Assembly (NCBI GenBank): GCA_017458145.1
Contig: JAFTGA010000014.1
Coordinates: 1 to 64,000, forward strand
Reading direction: 5' to 3'
From: Bacteroidales bacterium
GTDB taxonomy: Bacteria > Bacteroidota > Bacteroidia > Bacteroidales > UBA932
DNA: 64,000 nt
The position numbers and the translations under genes are program-made. The notes under the pieces are model-generated. The model was not told where the DNA came from. It made no database searches and worked only from the letters and a program-made list of their open reading frames with translations. Below are positions 7,126 to 16,250 of the stretch, piece after piece (within the stretch, counting starts at the first letter, position 1; each line of letters opens with the position of its first letter).

Positions 7126-9144
7126 CTATTCGTTCGGCAGACCGTAGCCGTTGGTGATCTTACCCTTGGACTGCTGGATGGTCGTCAGCGGGAGCGGATG
7201 GTAGTGGCGGGGGACGGAGCACTTGTCAATGCCGGAGAGCATGTTGTAGTCCCAGAGCTGGCTCTTGCCCTTCACCATGCCGATGGCCCAGTCGGCCTTC
7301 TTGTAGCCGTCCTCCTCAAGCGCCTTGGCCACGGGGCCGTCCGGATCGATGTACTCGAACAGGCCCTCGATGGCGAGGTTGTGCTTGGTGCCGTTCACGG
7401 CGCTGGCGGAAGACGTGGTGGTGTAGTCATAATTGCCGCGCCAGCCCGGCGTGAGGGCGGGATCGCTGTCGTCGGCGTTGTAGGTCAGCACGGCCTTGCC
7501 GTCGCCGGAGAGGTCCACCAGTTTGGTCCAGACGTAGCAGGAGATGGTGCGGCCGTTGTCGAAGGTGTAGTAACCGTCCTCCTCGAGGGCGGCGATGACC
7601 TCCTTGAGCTCCTTGCGCATGGCGATGCCGAGCTCGCCGAACTTGCCGGCACGGAGTTCCATGTACTTGATGTCGCCTTCGCCCACGGTCTCGCGCTTGG
7701 TCTCGAGGATGACCTCGTCGACACCGGCGGAGGCGAGGGGAGCGACACCGGCGCGGCTGCGCAGCTCGTTCAGGAGGCTGAGCGCTTCGCCTTTCTCGTT
7801 AAGCTGGACGTCCACCATCGCGAGCTTGAGCATCGCGGTCGGGACGCGGAAGAACTGGAAGTTCATGCCGGAGTTGCGGCAGGCGGTCACGTACGGGGTC
7901 TTCATCTTGTTGATATCCCACTTGTTGGTCGGGATGCCGCCGGACAGACGGGAGCCGGAGTTCATGTTGACGAGGGCCTCGGAACCCTTGCCGTCGGAAC
8001 CGGTCACGACGATGGAGGCGTCCTGGCGGAGGTCACCGTCCTCGTAGAGCTGGTAGTAGGCGGTCGGAATCACGCGGATGCCGGAGAAGACCTTGCAGGG
8101 GGCGGCGTTCTTGGTTGCGCCGTCGGAGGGGCGTCCCTGGGAATACGGGCGCTCGGACTGCAGCGGGGCCTGGTTGCCGACCTCGTAGTAGGACTCGGGA
8201 GAGACCTGCATATCCATGATGTACTGGAAGTTGCGCTGGAACGGGTTGTCCAGGCCGCGGTCGTCGGTGGTGATGAGGCGGGCGGTGCCCTTGGCGGCGC
8301 CGGTCAGGATGGCACGGAAATAGGTCTGTGCCTCCTTGTAGTAGGTTTGCCAGTCGGCACGGCGGGCGGTGGCGCACTTGTAGGTGTCGTTGCTCTCGAG
8401 GATGTCGAATGCGAGGTTGCCGTACGGTGCGTTCTCGTCGGTGCGGATGGTCTGGTAGTCACCGGCGAGCAGGTTGGCTTCGGCGATGAGGGCGTTGGCG
8501 AAGGTGCGGGTCATGCGCTCGGCGTTGAGGCCGCCCTCGCCCAGGTAGTACATCTTGCTCTCGACTTCCTTGAGCTTGGCGATCACGGCGTCAAGCACGG
8601 CATAGCGGGAGGTGATGGTGTAACCTTCCTCACTGACCACGGCGTTCTCCAGGCCGAAGGGGATGTCGCCGAAGTGCTTGACGAGCTCGATGTAGCCGTA
8701 GGCCCAGATGGTCCAGGCCTCGCCGTAGAGCTGCGTCCACTCCGTGACGCCGGTGGCGTTCTTGACTTCGTCCTTCTCACTGAGGATCGTGGCCACGCGC
8801 TGGGCGCGGGCGATGATGGTGAAGAGGTTGCCGTACAGGCCGGCGGCCTGGTCTACCGGGGTACCCTCGACGTCAAGATAGCCGACGCGGCCGTTGCCGG
8901 AGTTGTATTCAGGATAGTACTCCACGTCGGAGGCGGAGTCGTTCCAGTTGTAGTTGCCGCCGCCGGCCACGGAAAGGATGGTGCGGTAGCACATGGACAG
9001 GGTCTTGAAGGACTCGCTGACGGAGGAGGTGACGAACTCGTCCGTCATCTTGTCCGGCGACGAGACGCTGAGGTAGTCGGACTTGCACTGTGTGAGTGCG
9101 ATGCAGCCGGCGAGCGCGAGGACGGTGTATAATATCTTTTTCAT
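7126..9144 (-). CDS. SusD/RagB family outer-membrane glycan-binding lipoprotein
   Basis: A 672-residue lipoprotein (lipid-attachment Cys20 in IALTQCKSD) of the RagB/SusD family. The N-terminal TPR-like half contains SVSESFKTLSMCYRTIL and NLFTIIARAQRVATIL; the C-terminal half contains FRVPTAMLKLAMVDVQLNEKGEALSLLNELRSRAGV, the conserved segment in which nearly every SusD carries its alpha-helical repeats. SusD proteins form the lid over the SusC barrel and capture the oligosaccharide. The protein is longer than typical SusD (about 500-600), with an extended region near residues 480-580. It follows susC by 21 bases and is followed by a strong terminator. Ligand unknown; the context suggests pectin fragments. 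Confidence 0.93.
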   Translation of the reverse strand: MKKILYTVLALAGCIALTQCKSDYLSVSSPDKMTDEFVTSSVSESFKTLSMCYRTILSVAGGGNYNWNDSASDVEYYPEYNSGNGRVGYLDVEGTPVDQAAGLYGNLFTIIARAQRVATILSEKDEVKNATGVTEWTQLYGEAWTIWAYGYIELVKHFGDIPFGLENAVVSEEGYTITSRYAVLDAVIAKLKEVESKMYYLGEGGLNAERMTRTFANALIAEANLLAGDYQTIRTDENAPYGNLAFDILESNDTYKCATARRADWQTYYKEAQTYFRAILTGAAKGTARLITTDDRGLDNPFQRNFQYIMDMQVSPESYYEVGNQAPLQSERPYSQGRPSDGATKNAAPCKVFSGIRVIPTAYYQLYEDGDLRQDASIVVTGSDGKGSEALVNMNSGSRLSGGIPTNKWDINKMKTPYVTACRNSGMNFQFFRVPTAMLKLAMVDVQLNEKGEALSLLNELRSRAGVAPLASAGVDEVILETKRETVGEGDIKYMELRAGKFGELGIAMRKELKEVIAALEEDGYYTFDNGRTISCYVWTKLVDLSGDGKAVLTYNADDSDPALTPGWRGNYDYTTTSSASAVNGTKHNLAIEGLFEYIDPDGPVAKALEEDGYKKADWAIGMVKGKSQLWDYNMLSGIDKCSVPRHYHPLPLTTIQQSKGKITNGYGLPNE

Positions 9145-9165
9145 ATTCTCTTTCTATTATGACAA

Positions 9166-12100
9166 TTAGAAGGAAAGGTTGACACCGAGGACGAAGGACC
9201 GTGCGCGCGGGTAGGCGCCCCAGTCGACACCCGGAGTCGGATAGGCGGCGCCGTTCATGTTCTGGGCGGTGCTGACCTCAGGATCGAGTCCGGAGTACTT
9301 CGTGATGGTGAAGAGGTTGTAGATGGTCGCATAGACGCGCAGGGAGCTCAGGCAGAGGGCCTTGGCGAACTTGGAGTTGTTCGGGAGGCTATAGCCGACG
9401 GTGAGGGTGTTCAGACGCAGGTAGCTGCCGTCCTCGATACCGAGCGTGGAGACGATGCCGTTCTCGTTGGTGGAGAGCGGGTAGGTCGCGTTGGCGTTGA
9501 GGGCCTGCAGGGCAGCGGGCTCATGGACACGGACGAGCTGGCCGCCCTGGATGTCGTAGATCTTGAAGCTGTCCTTCATGAAGGCGAGGTGGTTCTCGAA
9601 GACACCGGACTCCTTGTAGCCGTTGAGGGTGGCAAGCTTGGTGATGTTGTAGATCTTGTTGCCGACGCTGAAGTTGAAGTAGGCGCCGAAATCCCAGTTC
9701 CTGTAGTTGGCGGTGAGGTTGAGACCGCCGGTGAAGAGCGGGTTGGTGTTGCCGATCACGCGGTAGTCGGCTACGTCCACGATGCCGTCCGTCTTGCCAT
9801 TCTCATCGGGCTGGTCGATGAACTTGGGCATGCCCGGATAGGCATTCTGCCCCTTCGGGACATTGCTCTGGATGCCGTACATCGGGCCGGTGATGTTGGC
9901 GCTGACGTCGGGCACGCCGGGCTTCAGGGTGTAGATCTGGGTGGCGGGATCGTAGTCGAAGTCGCTGACCTGGTACAGGCCGTCATAGACAAGACCGCGC
10001 ACGAGGCCGACCGGCTGGCCGACGAAGAGGCCGAAGTCGTTGCCCGGGTTGCCGGAGTGGAACCAGGAGGAGCCGTAGAGCGGGGTGACGCTGTCGGAGA
10101 GCTGGTCGATGTTGTTCTTGTTGAAGTTGATGTTGCCGCCGAGGGTCAGGCCCCAGTCGCGGGTCTGGACGAGGATGGCGTTGAGCGACACTTCAATACC
10201 CTTGTTGGAGGTCTGGCCGATGTTGGCGTAGGTGGTGCTGAAGCCCGTGTCGCGCGGCAGGGTCATGTTCATCAGCAGGTCCTTGGTGCTGTTCCAGTAG
10301 AGGTCGATCGTACCGGAGAGGCGGCCGTTCAGCACGCCGAAGTCGATACCGAGGTTGCGGGTGACGGTGGTCTCCCACTTGAGGTCGGGATTCGCCATGG
10401 CGGAGCTGATCGTGTAGGCGGACTGCTTGACGTTGGCGATGGAGTAGTAGTTGTTGCCCGTGGCGGCCTCCCAGCTCTGGGACCAGAGGTCGGAGCTGAT
10501 GCCGTCGTTACCGACGGTACCGTAGGAGAGGCGGAGCTTGAGGTCGTTCAGCCAGTTGGCTTCCTCCATGAAGGGCTCCTCGCTGATGCGCCATGCGAAG
10601 GCGGCGGCGGGGAAGTAACCCCAGCGGTGGGACGGAGCGAACTTGGAAGAACCGTCGGCACGCATCGTAACCGTGAAGAGATAGCGGTCGAGCAGGCTGT
10701 AGTTGATCCGGCCGAAGAAGGAGAGGATGCGGCTCGGCGTGTTGTAGCCCGTGTAGAACTTGCGGGCGACGGTCGAAGCGTTGGCATCGAACTGGTCGAT
10801 CATGTAGAAGGCGTTCTCCTTGGTGAAGTTGGCCGGGAAATGGTCGGCGGTGATGGTCATGGAGTCGCCGCCGGTGTTGGACATTTCGTGGCCGAGGAGG
10901 ATGTTGAAGCGGTGGGCCTTGCCGACCTCGAACTCATAGTTGAGGGTGTTGGTCCAGCGGATCGTCCAGGAGTTGGCCTGATAGACGGTGGCATTGCCGG
11001 CGTGCTGCTTCTCGCCGGTCTTGTCGTTGAGGTAGTTGTTCACCACGGCGCCGGTCCAGGTCTTGTTCTGGTTGTAGGCGCGGCCGCCGGAGAGGTCGGT
11101 GTGGTAGGTCAGTCCCTTGACGATGTTCCAGTTGAGGGAGAGGGTGCCGCGGAGGGCCTGGCGCTGGCGCAGGGGCTCGTTGTCCATGATCTGCCTGACA
11201 GGATCATACACATCCCAGAGGACGCCTTTGCCGTACTGCTCGATGGCGCCTTCCTGGAAAGCGTCGAGGTTGCCGAGGATGTCGGACGTCGCGATCGGGC
11301 GGTAGCGGTAGGAGGAGGAGAGGACGGAGCCGCTGCGGCTGCCGGTACCCTCGACGCCGAAGGCGGTGTAGTCCGTGTAGCGGAGATCCACGCCGACATT
11401 GACGCGGTTGCCGATCTTCTGGTCCACCTTGAGGGCGATGTTGCCGCGCTTGGTCCAGGAGTTGAGTTTCATACCGTCTTCCTTGTTCCAGCCCAGGGAG
11501 AGGAGCACCTTGGTGTTCTCGGTGCCTCCGGAGATGGAGAGGTCGTGGTTGTGGGAGAAGGACGGGCCGTAGACCTGGCGCTGGATGTCGTATTTCTGAA
11601 CGTTCTTGTAGCGGTTGATGTCGCCGTATTCGCCCAGACCGTAGAGCTTGGTGAAGGGGGCGGCCCCGTAGGTGTGGTCGTGCGCCTCGGCGTTGGCCCA
11701 GACATAGTAGAGATAGTCATAGGGGCCGAGCGCTTCGAGGTACTTGGTCGGGGTGTTGAGCTTGGCATAGCCGTTGTACGTGACGCGGAACTTGCCTTCC
11801 TTGGCGCCCTTGGTGGTGATGAGGATGACGCCGTTGGCGCCGCGGGCACCGTAGATGGCGGTGGAGGAGGCGTCTTTCAGGACGGTGATGTCCTCAATCT
11901 GGTCGGAGGGGATGTCGCTCATCGTGCCGGCCACGCCGTCGATGAGGATGAGCGGGTCGTTGCTCTGGGAGATGGAGCCGCCGCCGCGGACGCGGATGTT
12001 CATCGAAGCATCAGGACGACCGTCCTGGGAGACGATGTTCACGCCGGGGAGCTTGCCCTGGATGGCCTGGGCCACATTGGCAACCGGAGCAGAGGTGAGC

Positions 12101-12489
12101 TGCTTGGAGTTGACCGAGGCCACGGAGCCGGTGAGGTCGCGGCGCTTGACGGTCTGGTAGCCGATGACGACGGTCTCGTCGAGGAAGAGGGCGTCTTCCT
12201 TGAGGACGAAGTTGACCGTGCCCTGGTTGGTGTAGTTTACGACCTGGTCGGAATAACCGATGCAGGAAGCCACGAGGGTGGAGTTCGCGGGAACGGAGAT
12301 GGAGTAGTTGCCGTCGAGGTCGGTGACTACGCCGATGGTGGTGCCGCGGACGACGACGCTGGCGGCCACGATGGGCTCACCGTTCTCGTCCGTGACAGTT
12401 CCCGAGACTTTGTTCTGTGCAAACGCAAGGGACCCCCCCATAAAAATGAGCAGGGCTGCGATCGCCATTCTGAGATGATTCTTCATCAT
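9166..12489 (-). CDS. SusC/RagA family TonB-dependent outer-membrane transporter
   Basis: A 1107-residue barrel protein. After the signal peptide (ending SLAFAQ) come a carboxypeptidase-regulatory-like domain (VSGTVTDENGEPI to about residue 95), a TonB box (ETVVIGY), a plug domain (LTGSVASV, ILIDGVAGT, SSTAIYGARGANGVILITTK) and the beta-barrel ending in FVLGVNLSF with the usual terminal aromatic. The start at 12489 (MMKNHLRMAIAALL) gives a proper signal peptide, and the promoter at 12550-12578 lies inside the longer upstream frame. It imports oligosaccharides with the downstream SusD-like partner. The divergent GH106 gene starts 341 bases away, so the two arms share a control region. Confidence 0.95.
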   Translation of the reverse strand: MMKNHLRMAIAALLIFMGGSLAFAQNKVSGTVTDENGEPIVAASVVVRGTTIGVVTDLDGNYSISVPANSTLVASCIGYSDQVVNYTNQGTVNFVLKEDALFLDETVVIGYQTVKRRDLTGSVASVNSKQLTSAPVANVAQAIQGKLPGVNIVSQDGRPDASMNIRVRGGGSISQSNDPLILIDGVAGTMSDIPSDQIEDITVLKDASSTAIYGARGANGVILITTKGAKEGKFRVTYNGYAKLNTPTKYLEALGPYDYLYYVWANAEAHDHTYGAAPFTKLYGLGEYGDINRYKNVQKYDIQRQVYGPSFSHNHDLSISGGTENTKVLLSLGWNKEDGMKLNSWTKRGNIALKVDQKIGNRVNVGVDLRYTDYTAFGVEGTGSRSGSVLSSSYRYRPIATSDILGNLDAFQEGAIEQYGKGVLWDVYDPVRQIMDNEPLRQRQALRGTLSLNWNIVKGLTYHTDLSGGRAYNQNKTWTGAVVNNYLNDKTGEKQHAGNATVYQANSWTIRWTNTLNYEFEVGKAHRFNILLGHEMSNTGGDSMTITADHFPANFTKENAFYMIDQFDANASTVARKFYTGYNTPSRILSFFGRINYSLLDRYLFTVTMRADGSSKFAPSHRWGYFPAAAFAWRISEEPFMEEANWLNDLKLRLSYGTVGNDGISSDLWSQSWEAATGNNYYSIANVKQSAYTISSAMANPDLKWETTVTRNLGIDFGVLNGRLSGTIDLYWNSTKDLLMNMTLPRDTGFSTTYANIGQTSNKGIEVSLNAILVQTRDWGLTLGGNINFNKNNIDQLSDSVTPLYGSSWFHSGNPGNDFGLFVGQPVGLVRGLVYDGLYQVSDFDYDPATQIYTLKPGVPDVSANITGPMYGIQSNVPKGQNAYPGMPKFIDQPDENGKTDGIVDVADYRVIGNTNPLFTGGLNLTANYRNWDFGAYFNFSVGNKIYNITKLATLNGYKESGVFENHLAFMKDSFKIYDIQGGQLVRVHEPAALQALNANATYPLSTNENGIVSTLGIEDGSYLRLNTLTVGYSLPNNSKFAKALCLSSLRVYATIYNLFTITKYSGLDPEVSTAQNMNGAAYPTPGVDWGAYPRARSFVLGVNLSF

Positions 12490-12549
12490 GTGGGAATTTT
12501 GGTTAAACAATATGGTTAGTAAACTAAATAAATGGCGCATTAGATCGCA

Positions 12550-12578
12550 CAAATATACTATTTTTTAGAATAAAACAA
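12550..12578 (-). promoter_or_regulatory. Promoter of susC-susD
   Basis: The minus strand shows TTG (12578-12576), an 18-base AT-rich spacer, then TATATTTG (12557-12550), a close match to the Bacteroidota sigma-ABfr consensus. Transcription would begin near 12543, giving a leader of about 54 bases. Confidence 0.75.
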
Positions 12579-12618
12579 CCTATTCTTAAAATAATCGCGT
12601 CATTTTTTGCTCCGCAAT

Positions 12619-12722
12619 GTATTCCGGGAGGCGGAGTCTTGCAGACGCGCGGCCGGAAATTATTTTTCGGACAAGTTTGCCGAAAAACCAATTTCCGCTC
12701 CGCCTTCCGCCTCCCGGGATTC
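12619..12722. repeat. Large imperfect inverted repeat between divergent susC and GH106 genes
   Basis: Three matching blocks occur in mirrored order: CCGGGAGGCGGA, CGGAAATT and TTTTTCGG on the left, with their complements on the right around an eight-base centre (ACAAGTTT). The arms are about 45-50 bases. To its right lies another related GC-rich stretch with the perfect palindrome ATCCGGAATTCCGGAT at 12746-12761. Nothing in the segment codes for protein. Confidence 0.65.
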
Positions 12723-12796
12723 CTGATCCGCCTCCCGGAGTCCCGATCCGGAATTCCGGATGACGGACCGGGCTATGGAGTTTCTGCGAAAATTCG

Positions 12797-12804
12797 TATC
12801 TTTG
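12797..12804 (+). promoter_or_regulatory. -7 box upstream of the GH106 gene
   Basis: TATCTTTG matches TAnnTTTG and lies 25 bases before the GH106 ATG. No exact TTG stands at -33, which would fit a promoter needing an activator. Confidence 0.5.
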
Positions 12805-12829
12805 AAAAATTGCAACCAATCAATAACCG

Positions 12830-15800
12830 ATGAAACGTTTCCTTCTGCTTGCCGCTTTCCTGTCCGGGGCCCTCTGCGCCCGGGCCCAGACTTTCCCCGA
12901 CCCCGATGTCTTCTCCGCCCCGCCGGCGCAATACCGGACCGCCACCTGGTGGCACTGGATGGACGGCGACATCACGCGCGAGGGCATCACCCGCGACCTG
13001 GAGGCGATGAAGGCCCAGGGCATCAGCAACGCCACCATCCTCAACATCTACCGCCTGATCGGGGTGGGGGACGGGTTCCAGACCGTCAAGTTCGACAGCC
13101 CGGAGTGGTATGCGATGTTCCGTCACGCCCTCGAAGAGGCCGGCCGGCTCGGGATTGAGATCGGCGCGGCCAACTGCGACGGCTGGTCCGAGAGCGGCGG
13201 CCCCTGGATCACCCCCGAGACTTCGATGAAGCAATACACCTGGCGCAAGACCTTCGTCCGGGGCAGCGGCCGCGAGCAGGCCGTGTCCCTCGCGCAGCCC
13301 TTCTCCAAGGAGCGTTTCTACCGCGACGTGGCGGTGGTGGCCTACCGGGACGCCGCCCCCAACAGCTTCGTCGCCGCCGCGCCGAAGATTTCCTGCCAGG
13401 GCTCCTACCCGGTGGAGACGCTGATCAAGAGCCACAAGTACCACGACGAGACGCGCCATATCGACCTGCTGGACGAGTTTCCGGCGGAAATCCTCATCGA
13501 CGGCAATCCGGCCACGGGCCTGACCATCGGCGAGGACAAGACCGTCCGGCTGGACTTCGCGAAGCCCTTCACGGCCGAGGTGCTCCATATCTATGTCATG
13601 GTGTCCGCGGCCAAATTCCCGATCCCGGTGCTGATCGAAGTGTCCGACAACGGAGCGGACTGGCGGGAGGCCGCGCGCGTCTATGTCAAGGGGGCGAATG
13701 CCCTGCAGAAGCTTCCTTTCTCCCGCACGAGTGCGCGCCACTGGCGCCTGACCGTCAACGAGCCGCTGTCGCCGACCACCCTGAGCGAGCTGTGCCTGCT
13801 GCAGGCGGGCGAGCGCGGCGTCTGGGACACGGCTCCCGGCACGGCCGTCGCCCGTCCGGAGGACGTGCTTGACCTGACGGACCGGATGGATGCGGACGGC
13901 ACGCTCCGCTGGGCGGCGCCCAGGGGCAACTGGACCGTGATCCGCTTCGGCTACACCTCCAACGGCAAATTCAACCACCCGGCCTCGCCGCAGGGCGTCG
14001 GCCTGGAGTGCGACAAGATGGACTCCACGGCGCTGGACATCCACTTCAAGGCCTTCCCGGAGAAGCTCCTGCGCGCCGCGGGCCCGTATGCCGGCAAGAC
14101 CTTCACCTACCTGCTCGTGGACAGCTGGGAGTGCGGCCAGCAGAACTGGACCGCCGCTTTCCCGCAGGAGTTCAGCAAGATGCAGGGCTACAGCCTGATC
14201 CCCTGGATCCCCGTGCTGTGCGGGGAGCAGATCGGCAGCGCGTCGCGCTCGCAGGCCTTCGTCCACGATTTCGACCGCGTCCGCGGCGAACTGGTGCGCG
14301 TGCACTATTTCAAGCACCTGGCGGACCTGTGCCACCGCGCCGGCTTGCAGCTCTGGTCGGAGGGCATCTACGGAGGGGCCGCGATGCCGCCCGTGGACGT
14401 GCTGAAATCCTATGAATACTGCGACGTGCCGATGACGGAATTCTGGGCGCAGGCCAGCGAATACCGCGACTGGCCCATCGTCTACCGCCCGTCCAACTAC
14501 GGCAACCACGCCATCCCGTACCATGTCTCCCTGCTCTACGACAAGCCCGTAGTGGGCAGCGAGGCCTTCACCGGGATGGCCCTGTACAGCGATTCTCCCA
14601 TCGACCTCAAGCTCTACGGCGACCAGGCCTACACGCAGGGCGTGAACCGGATGATCCTGCACAGCTATGTCCACCAGCCGGACGACCGCCGCCCCGGCGT
14701 GACGCTCGGCATCTACGGCCAGACCTTCAATCGCAATAACACCTGGTTCAACGCCGCGGACGGTTTCTTTGCCACCCAGGCGCGCATCCAGTACCTGCTC
14801 CAGCAGGGTGACCGGCGCGCCGACGGGCTCGTCTATCTGGGCGACCGCCTGCCGAACACGGAGATGTCCGCCGCCGAGATCGAGGCCAGCCTGCCGGAGA
14901 ATGTCAAATTCCAGTATATCAATCAGGAAGTCCTGCTTCATCGCCTGTCCGTGCGCGACGGGCGCATCTGGCTGGACGGGAGAGTCCCCTTCAAGTTCCT
15001 GCTGCTGCGCGGCGAGCGGATGGAGATCGCCACCGCCCGCCGGGTGGAGGAACTGGTGGATGCCGGGGCGCTCGTGTGCGGCCCGCGGCCGGCCGGGACG
15101 CTGTCCCTGAAGGATTTCGACGCCGACAATGCCGCCCTGGAGCAGATCGCCGCCCGGCTCTGGGACGGCGGGCGCGTGCTGGGCGGCCGCAAGGCGCTGG
15201 AAGCCGCCTATACGCCGGACCTGCGCGTGCGCGGCATCGGCATCGACGACATCCTCTGGTACCACAAGTCGCAGGACGGGCTGGACTGGTACTATCTCTC
15301 CAACAAAGACAACGCGCGCGCGATCCACTTCGAAGCGGTCTTCGACGTGGCGGACGGCCGCCCGGAGATCTGGGACCCGATGAGCGGTACGGTGCGCGAA
15401 CAAATGATGTATGACACCGGCAACGGCGTCACGACGGTCCCCCTGTCCCTGCAGCCGCGCCAGGGCCTCTTCGTGCTGCTGCGCCGCGGCGGCAGCCGCG
15501 TGCAGCATATCTTCCGCCTGACGGACCTGCAGGGCGCGCAGCTCTTCCCCAACGCCACCGGAGACTTCTCCCGGGCGCTCCCCGAGGCCTTCCGGGGTGA
15601 GGACGGACAGATCCACCTGCGCAGCCTGTCCGCCGGCTCCTACATCGCCGGGTTCTCCGACGACGTGGCCTGCCGGATCGACCTGGAAGCCCCGCAGCGG
15701 CTGGCGCTGGACGGGACCGCGGGCACGATGACCTTCGAAGACGAGCCGGCCCTCGGGACGATGCCCATCGGCGGCTTCCGGGAGTTTACCGGATTCCTGG

Positions 15801-16231
15801 ATCCGCGCATCAAGCACTATTCCGGCCGCGTGACCTACCGCACGCAGGCCGACCTGCCGGACGGATTCATCCGGGCGGGCCGCCGCGTGCTGCTCTCCAT
15901 CCCGGCCTTCGGCAGCACGGCGCGCATCAGCGTCAACGGCCATACCCTGGAGACGGTCTGGGACCCCGCCGCGCTGACGGACATCACCGCGTGGGTGCGT
16001 CCGGGCGCGAACGAACTTACCATCGAGGTCACGAACCCCTGGCGCAACCGCCTGATCGGCGACAAGGCCGGCGTGCCCTCGACCGAGCGGCACTGGACGA
16101 CTTCTCCGCTGCAGCAGAAGCACATCCCGCCGCAGCAGATCCTCCACGAATACGCCCTGCTCTATCCGGCGGGCATCTCGAAGCCGGTCGTCCTCTACAG
16201 CGAGGGCGACGAACGTGTAGTCAATAACTGA
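12830..16231 (+). CDS. GH106 alpha-L-rhamnosidase family enzyme
   Basis: A 1133-residue exported enzyme with signal peptide MKRFLLLAAFLSGALCARAQ. The N-terminal TWWHWMDGDITREGI and the following barrel region (IEIGAANCDGW, ETSMKQYTW) are hallmarks of GH106. A galactose-binding-like insert lies near residues 220-320, and C-terminal jelly-roll modules run from about residue 940 (TYRTQADLPDGF, LSIPAFGSTARISVNG). GH106 members remove alpha-1,2- or related L-rhamnose from rhamnogalacturonan and similar glycans by inversion. First gene of the plus-strand arm facing away from susC. It is followed after 19 bases by the next glycosidase. Family call firm; exact linkage unknown. Confidence 0.92.
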   Translation: MKRFLLLAAFLSGALCARAQTFPDPDVFSAPPAQYRTATWWHWMDGDITREGITRDLEAMKAQGISNATILNIYRLIGVGDGFQTVKFDSPEWYAMFRHALEEAGRLGIEIGAANCDGWSESGGPWITPETSMKQYTWRKTFVRGSGREQAVSLAQPFSKERFYRDVAVVAYRDAAPNSFVAAAPKISCQGSYPVETLIKSHKYHDETRHIDLLDEFPAEILIDGNPATGLTIGEDKTVRLDFAKPFTAEVLHIYVMVSAAKFPIPVLIEVSDNGADWREAARVYVKGANALQKLPFSRTSARHWRLTVNEPLSPTTLSELCLLQAGERGVWDTAPGTAVARPEDVLDLTDRMDADGTLRWAAPRGNWTVIRFGYTSNGKFNHPASPQGVGLECDKMDSTALDIHFKAFPEKLLRAAGPYAGKTFTYLLVDSWECGQQNWTAAFPQEFSKMQGYSLIPWIPVLCGEQIGSASRSQAFVHDFDRVRGELVRVHYFKHLADLCHRAGLQLWSEGIYGGAAMPPVDVLKSYEYCDVPMTEFWAQASEYRDWPIVYRPSNYGNHAIPYHVSLLYDKPVVGSEAFTGMALYSDSPIDLKLYGDQAYTQGVNRMILHSYVHQPDDRRPGVTLGIYGQTFNRNNTWFNAADGFFATQARIQYLLQQGDRRADGLVYLGDRLPNTEMSAAEIEASLPENVKFQYINQEVLLHRLSVRDGRIWLDGRVPFKFLLLRGERMEIATARRVEELVDAGALVCGPRPAGTLSLKDFDADNAALEQIAARLWDGGRVLGGRKALEAAYTPDLRVRGIGIDDILWYHKSQDGLDWYYLSNKDNARAIHFEAVFDVADGRPEIWDPMSGTVREQMMYDTGNGVTTVPLSLQPRQGLFVLLRRGGSRVQHIFRLTDLQGAQLFPNATGDFSRALPEAFRGEDGQIHLRSLSAGSYIAGFSDDVACRIDLEAPQRLALDGTAGTMTFEDEPALGTMPIGGFREFTGFLDPRIKHYSGRVTYRTQADLPDGFIRAGRRVLLSIPAFGSTARISVNGHTLETVWDPAALTDITAWVRPGANELTIEVTNPWRNRLIGDKAGVPSTERHWTTSPLQQKHIPPQQILHEYALLYPAGISKPVVLYSEGDERVVNN

Positions 16232-16250
16232 AAAACCGGTTGCCAAGCCA

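Noticed and set aside
9523..12519. 998-codon plus-strand frame opposite susC
   Set aside because: The minus strand has an unmistakable SusC; this frame is Val/Gly/Asp-rich shadow.
12490..12552. Earlier start for susC (MCDLMRHLF)
   Set aside because: The -7 box lies inside this extension and the signal peptide begins at MMKNHL.
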